In this document: positions 60,261-64,000 of the stretch, piece by piece | Layout: every line of letters starts with the position of its first letter | Position numbering within the stretch: the first letter of the stretch is position 1 | DNA from: Sphingomonas kyeonggiensis | GTDB taxonomy: Bacteria > Pseudomonadota > Alphaproteobacteria > Sphingomonadales > Sphingomonadaceae | DNA length: 64,000 nt | Reading direction: 5' to 3' | Assembly: GCF_014204495.1 (NCBI RefSeq) | Contig: NZ_JACHLN010000003.1 | Coordinates: 372,001-436,000, forward strand | Made by a program: the position numbers and the translations under genes | The notes under the pieces: generated by a model | Databases searched by the model: none | Seen by the model: the letters and a program-made list of their open reading frames with translations, nothing else | Told to the model about the DNA's origin: nothing

Positions 60261-60971
60261 TCAGGCAGGACGGTAGCTGACGAAGATGTTGGCGGTGAGC
60301 CGGCCCGTGCGCGGATCGCTCGTGCCCGCCCCGGTCACCAGGCCGGAATGGAGCTGGCGGCTGCGATAGACAAGCAGCCGGTCGAACACGGCATCGGCGG
60401 CGGCAACCTGTTCGAACTCGGCCGTGTCGCCGGCGATATAGCCGGGCGCCGCCTCGGGCTCGGTGGCGCGCACCGCTTCATAATGCGGCTGACGTTCGGG
60501 CGTGATCGCCTCGAACCCGGTCGCGCGGTGGCGGTAGAAGGCGGTGCCGCCCTGCTCCGGGCCGCAGAGATAGTGGAGGAAGGCGAATTGCAGCGGATCG
60601 GTGGTGTCGATGTGCGGCACGCGCTGCGACGGCGCGAGATCCCCGGCGCCCAGCGTGACCAGCGAGAAATTGCATTCGGCCCGGCCGAGGCGGACGCCGT
60701 GCAGCCCGAAGGCTTCGCGCAGCACCGGATCGAGCGCGCGGACCACCGCCCCGACATAATCGAGCGGCGCGGGCGCCCGGATGCCGGGATAGCCGCCGGC
60801 CGGGCCATGGACCGGCTCGAACCCGCCCTGCTCCGCAGCATAGTCGACCAGCTGCCCAGCATCGCGCATCAACCCGTCGAGCCGGAGCAGGGGCTCCCCT
60901 TCCCTGCCGATATGCGAGAGCTGCGCCGCGGGGCGTGGATTGAGCGAAAGATCGAACGAGTTCACCGACAT
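60261..60971 (-). CDS. DUF6445-like putative 2-oxoglutarate/Fe(II) oxygenase
   Basis: 236 aa from the ATG at 60971. The sequence has an H-x-D pair at His120/Asp122 (RVPHIDTTDPLQ), a distal His208 (SRQLHSG) and Arg221/Arg224 after it, the metal and 2OG pattern of prolyl-4-hydroxylase-type oxygenases. 'EQGGTAFYRHRATGFEAI' is also typical of that fold. The family name DUF6445 is from gene context in Caulobacter-type halogenase/TonB loci and is inference. It is divergent from the JmjC-like gene. Confidence 0.75.
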   Translation of the reverse strand: MSVNSFDLSLNPRPAAQLSHIGREGEPLLRLDGLMRDAGQLVDYAAEQGGFEPVHGPAGGYPGIRAPAPLDYVGAVVRALDPVLREAFGLHGVRLGRAECNFSLVTLGAGDLAPSQRVPHIDTTDPLQFAFLHYLCGPEQGGTAFYRHRATGFEAITPERQPHYEAVRATEPEAAPGYIAGDTAEFEQVAAADAVFDRLLVYRSRQLHSGLVTGAGTSDPRTGRLTANIFVSYRPA

Positions 60972-61028
60972 GCCCCGGAAACGAACCACCGGGATGTGGC
61001 CGGCGCATTTCCGGGATATTGAAAAGCG

Positions 61029-62036
61029 ATGCCTATGCAACCGATCCGCGAAATCCAGGGCACGCCCGATGCCGAAGCCTTCCGCGCGCTGGTCGCCGGC
61101 TATGCGCCGGTGGTGCTGCGCGGGCTGGTGAAGGACTGGCCGCTGGTAGCCGCCGGCGCCTCGCCACAGGGCGCCTGCGACTATCTGCTGGGCTTCGATG
61201 GCGGTGCGGCCGCGGAAGCCTTTGTCGGGCAACCGGCGATCGAAGGTCGGTTCTTCTATGCGCCGGACCTGCGCGGCTTCAATTTCGAGCGGCGCAAGGG
61301 CAGCTTCGCCGACCTGCTGCGCTACCTGCTGGCGCTCCAGGGGCGAGAAAACGTGCCGGCTGTCTATGCCGGCGCGGTGGAGACCGGACGGGCATTGCCG
61401 GGGCTGACCGAGGCCAATCCGATGCCGCTGCTGGCGGGGCTCGATGCCGAACCGCGGATCTGGATCGGCAACGCCTCGCGGATCAGCACCCATTTCGACG
61501 CATCGGACAATATCGCCTGCGTCGCGGCGGGGCGGCGGCGCTTCACCCTGTTCCCGCCCGAGCAGACGCCCAACCTCTATGTCGGCCCGCTCGATCATAC
61601 GGTGGCGGGGCAGCCGACCAGCATGGTCGATGCCAATGCCCCTGACTTCGACCGTTTCCCCCGCTTCCGGGCAGCGCTGGATGCGGCACTGGTCGCCGAA
61701 CTGGAACCGGGCGACGCGATCTTCATCCCCGCGCTCTGGTGGCACCAGGTGGAGGCGCTGTCGCCGTTCAACGTGCTGGTCAATTTCTGGTGGGCGGACG
61801 CCCCCGAACAGGACATGCGCTTCGATGCGATGATGCACGCGGTGCTGGCACTCGGCCATTTGCCGGCCGAGCGCCGCGCGGCCTGGTCGGCCTTCTTCGA
61901 TACCTTCGTGTTCCGCGAACATGGCGACCCGGCCGCGCACATGCCCGACGGCATGCGCGGCGTGCTGGGCGAACCGACCCCGCAGCTCCGGGGGTATATC
62001 CGGCAATATCTGATGCGCGGATTGCAGAAGGGTTAG
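61029..62036 (+). CDS. JmjC/cupin-8-like putative oxygenase
   Basis: 335 aa. The Fe(II)-binding H-x-D is at His155/Asp157 (RISTHFDASDN) and the distal His239 in 'IFIPALWWHQVEALSPFNVLVNFWW'. 'RRRFTLFPPEQTPNLYVGPLD' is the FIH/tRNA-wybutosine-like cupin-8 pattern. Start ATG at 61029; ATG 61035 is an alternative. It lies downstream of the TonB gene, divergent from the DUF6445-like gene by a 57-bp gap. Such proteins often accompany tryptophan-halogenase and TonB-receptor genes; the substrate is unknown. Confidence 0.82.
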   Translation: MPMQPIREIQGTPDAEAFRALVAGYAPVVLRGLVKDWPLVAAGASPQGACDYLLGFDGGAAAEAFVGQPAIEGRFFYAPDLRGFNFERRKGSFADLLRYLLALQGRENVPAVYAGAVETGRALPGLTEANPMPLLAGLDAEPRIWIGNASRISTHFDASDNIACVAAGRRRFTLFPPEQTPNLYVGPLDHTVAGQPTSMVDANAPDFDRFPRFRAALDAALVAELEPGDAIFIPALWWHQVEALSPFNVLVNFWWADAPEQDMRFDAMMHAVLALGHLPAERRAAWSAFFDTFVFREHGDPAAHMPDGMRGVLGEPTPQLRGYIRQYLMRGLQKG

Positions 62037-62044
62037 GCACTCTT

Positions 62045-62071
62045 CCCTCTCCCGCGAAAGCGGGAGAGGGA
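62045..62071. repeat. Palindromic repeat CCCTCTCCCGCGAAAGCGGGAGAGGG
   Basis: A strong perfect stem-loop between the convergent JmjC-like and GH67 genes. Same family as at 47058. Likely shared terminator. Confidence 0.8.
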
Positions 62072-62083
62072 ATTCGGGAAAGG

Positions 62084-64000
62084 CTACTTCCCCTGCCCCG
62101 GGGCGTAGGGGTTGGAGATCGCCTTGTAATATTCCAGATCATGCGCGGGCGGCTTGTGCCCGGCCGGCAGCGGGCGCTTCGAGATCGACTGGAAATAGGC
62201 GATCGAGGCGTCGCGCCACCAGGTCGCTTCGGCATGCTGGATCGCCAGGAAGTCGCGGACCTCGGCCCAGCGGGTCTCGTCGACCTTGCCGCGCAGGGCG
62301 GCCCAGTCGGCCTGCATCTTGCCGACGACATCGACACCCGCGTCATAGCGGGTGACCAGTTCGTCCCACAGAGTGCGGCCGGATTTGGTGCGATAGTCCC
62401 AGGGCAGGTGGTGGAACCAGAGCAGCAAATTCTCCGGAATGGTCTTCGGGCTGCCCCAGGCCTTCACGACCTCCGGGGCATATTGCGACAGCGCATCGCT
62501 GCCCTTGGCCGTCCGGTCGAAGCCGATCCCGGCCGCATCGGCCTTGTGGTAATAGACCGGGTTCCATTCGGGACGGGCCAGGTCGGACACCCAGGGGCCG
62601 GGGCCATAATGGTGGCCCGTCGCCATCAGGTGCGCGAGGCCGAGCGGGGTCATGTAATCGACCACCGCCTCGCGCGAGCCCATCATCATGCGGACCACAG
62701 GATCGGCGGCTTCCCTGCCCCAGGTCATCGCCGCCCAGTCGCGCGCGATCGCTTCGGCCTTCGCGTCGGGATCCCAAGCGAAGCGGCCGAACGCATACCA
62801 GTTAGCCTGGTCGAACTGCGAGCCCGACCAGTTGCGGTCGCTGCCGATATTGGCGACCCCGGCCATGCCGGTAGCGGCGCCGGCATCGACCGGCGTCTCG
62901 ATCACCTTGGCGACGGTGCTGCCCTTTTTCGGGCGGAAGGTATCGGCCTCGAGCACCTCCTCCCACATCGTGCCGAGATAGGCGAGGTGCGTAGCGAAGC
63001 CGAGATATTCCTTGGTGATCTGGAATTCCATCATCAGCGGCGTTTTCGGCATCGCACCGAACAGCGGATGGAAGGGCTCGCGCGGCTGGAAGTCGATCGC
63101 GCCGTTCTTGACCTGGACCAGCACATTGTCGCGGAACTTGCCGTCGAGCGGCTGGAACTCGGTGTACGCCTGCTTGTGCCGGTCCTCGGCATTCTCGGCG
63201 GCATAGACGAAGGCACGCCACATCAGGATGCCGTGATGCGGGGCAAGCGCATCGGCGAGCATGTTGGCGCCCTCGGCATGGGTGCGCTTGTAATCCGCCG
63301 GGCCGGGCTGGCCCTCCGAATTGGCCTTGACCAGCAGACCGCCGAAATCCGGGATTACCGAGTAGATCTCGTCGATCTTGGCCTTCCACCACGCCTGGAC
63401 CTGCGGGTCGAGCGGATCGGCGGTCTTGAGCTTGCCCAGCTCGATCGGAGCGGAGAAGCGCGCGGTGAGGTAGACCTTGATGCCATAGGGCCGGAAGACC
63501 TCGGCCAGCGCCTTCACCTTCTGCAGGTAATCGGGGCGCAGGATATCGGCATTGGCGTTGACGTTGGTCAGCACCGTGCCGTTGATGCCGATAGAGGCAT
63601 TGGCGCGGGCATAATCGGTGTAGCGCGGGTCCTTGTGCAGCGGCAGCTTCTGCCAATCCCATAGCGACTGCCCGGCATAGCCGCGCTCGACATGGCGATC
63701 GAGATTGTCCCAATGGTTGAGCACGCGGACCTTGAGCTTGGGCGCATCGACGATGTCGAGATTGTCGATCGGCTGGCCGGTCTGGAGCAGCTTCAGGAAG
63801 CGGAACACGCCGTAGAGCGTGCCGACATCACTGTTTCCGGCGATGATCGTCGTACGGTTGCCGGCAATCACCGCAGTGCGGATCAGATAGCCTTCCTCGC
63901 CCAGCTTCGCGAACGGCAGGTCGAGCCCCTTGAGGTTCGGGGAATCGGCCCGGGTGACGAGCACCGCGCCGTTGCCCATCAGTGTCTCGCGCTGGACGAG
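62084..64000 (-). CDS. aguA: GH67 alpha-glucuronidase, N-terminus cut by window edge
   Basis: At least 638 aa; the frame remains open to the right edge with no start, so the N-terminal part and signal peptide lie outside. It releases 4-O-methylglucuronic acid from glucuronoxylan fragments. GH67 strings: 'GTLYGVFRFLKLLQTGQPI', 'VLNHWDNLDRHVERGYAGQSLWDW', 'VKANSEGQPGPADYKRTHAEGANMLA' (catalytic Glu region), 'PLMMEFQITKEYLGFATHLAYLGTMWEEVL', 'NWYAFGRFAWDPDA'. It closes the xylan side of the locus. Confidence 0.95.
   Translation of the reverse strand, partial: LVQRETLMGNGAVLVTRADSPNLKGLDLPFAKLGEEGYLIRTAVIAGNRTTIIAGNSDVGTLYGVFRFLKLLQTGQPIDNLDIVDAPKLKVRVLNHWDNLDRHVERGYAGQSLWDWQKLPLHKDPRYTDYARANASIGINGTVLTNVNANADILRPDYLQKVKALAEVFRPYGIKVYLTARFSAPIELGKLKTADPLDPQVQAWWKAKIDEIYSVIPDFGGLLVKANSEGQPGPADYKRTHAEGANMLADALAPHHGILMWRAFVYAAENAEDRHKQAYTEFQPLDGKFRDNVLVQVKNGAIDFQPREPFHPLFGAMPKTPLMMEFQITKEYLGFATHLAYLGTMWEEVLEADTFRPKKGSTVAKVIETPVDAGAATGMAGVANIGSDRNWSGSQFDQANWYAFGRFAWDPDAKAEAIARDWAAMTWGREAADPVVRMMMGSREAVVDYMTPLGLAHLMATGHHYGPGPWVSDLARPEWNPVYYHKADAAGIGFDRTAKGSDALSQYAPEVVKAWGSPKTIPENLLLWFHHLPWDYRTKSGRTLWDELVTRYDAGVDVVGKMQADWAALRGKVDETRWAEVRDFLAIQHAEATWWRDASIAYFQSISKRPLPAGHKPPAHDLEYYKAISNPYAPGQGK

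Noticed and set aside
1-64000. CRISPR arrays, prophage, insertion sequences, tRNA or rRNA genes
   Set aside because: I looked on both strands and saw no direct-repeat array, transposase, integrase or RNA gene pattern.

Overview
The window is high-GC DNA with alphaproteobacterial gene content and is most likely from a sphingomonad (Sphingomonas or a close relative). The evidence is FlbT- and FlbD-type flagellar regulators, a TonB receptor of the Xanthomonas/Caulobacter type, Weimberg-type xylose catabolism, frequent TTG/GTG starts and several sphingomonad-style intergenic palindromes. No species call is possible from the sequence alone.

Left half (1 to about 31.8 kb): a large flagellar gene cluster. 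From the left come a beta-propeller-type protein running off the edge (minus), fliG-fliH, fliF-fliN-flbD-flhA-fliK-flgD (plus), a candidate small RNA, two small unknown genes and flagellin (minus), flgF-flgG-flgA-flgH (minus), fliL-fliM-DUF6468-motE-like (plus), a small exported protein (minus), a TM protein plus a TPR-like protein (plus), flgE-flgK-flgL (minus), flbT-fliI-fliJ-muramidase (plus), and a sigma-70 family factor with an unusual leader. The cluster shares a -10-like element (CC or CTC followed by TATAAT) at eleven sites. Three intergenic regions also carry GGCAA-N3-TTGCC palindromes, candidate FlbD (ftr-like) sites. flgB, flgC, fliE, fliP/Q/R, flhB, flgI and motA/B are not in the window.

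Middle (31.8 to 39.7 kb): an HTH regulator, an actinobacterial-style thymidylate kinase, the xylX-xylB-xylC operon of the Weimberg pathway, a MarR regulator behind a perfect 21-bp palindrome, and a large FkbH-like HAD protein bounded by repeat palindromes.

Right half (39.9 to 64 kb): a xylan/xylose utilisation locus. It has xylonate dehydratase and an MFS sugar transporter (minus), a LacI-family regulator (minus), a GH3 glycosidase (plus), and a tightly overlapping six-gene operon of four tryptophan-halogenase-like flavoproteins followed by GH43 and GH9 enzymes (minus). Divergent to that operon is a TonB-dependent receptor, followed by two oxygenase-like proteins (DUF6445-like and JmjC/cupin-like) and a GH67 alpha-glucuronidase cut by the right edge. 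A shared palindrome (TGNTAGCGCTANCA) precedes xylX, the transporter, GH3, the halogenase operon and the TonB receptor, so one LacI-type regulon probably ties import, depolymerisation, xylose oxidation and the halogenase-like enzymes together. The final Weimberg enzyme, alpha-ketoglutarate semialdehyde dehydrogenase, is not present here.
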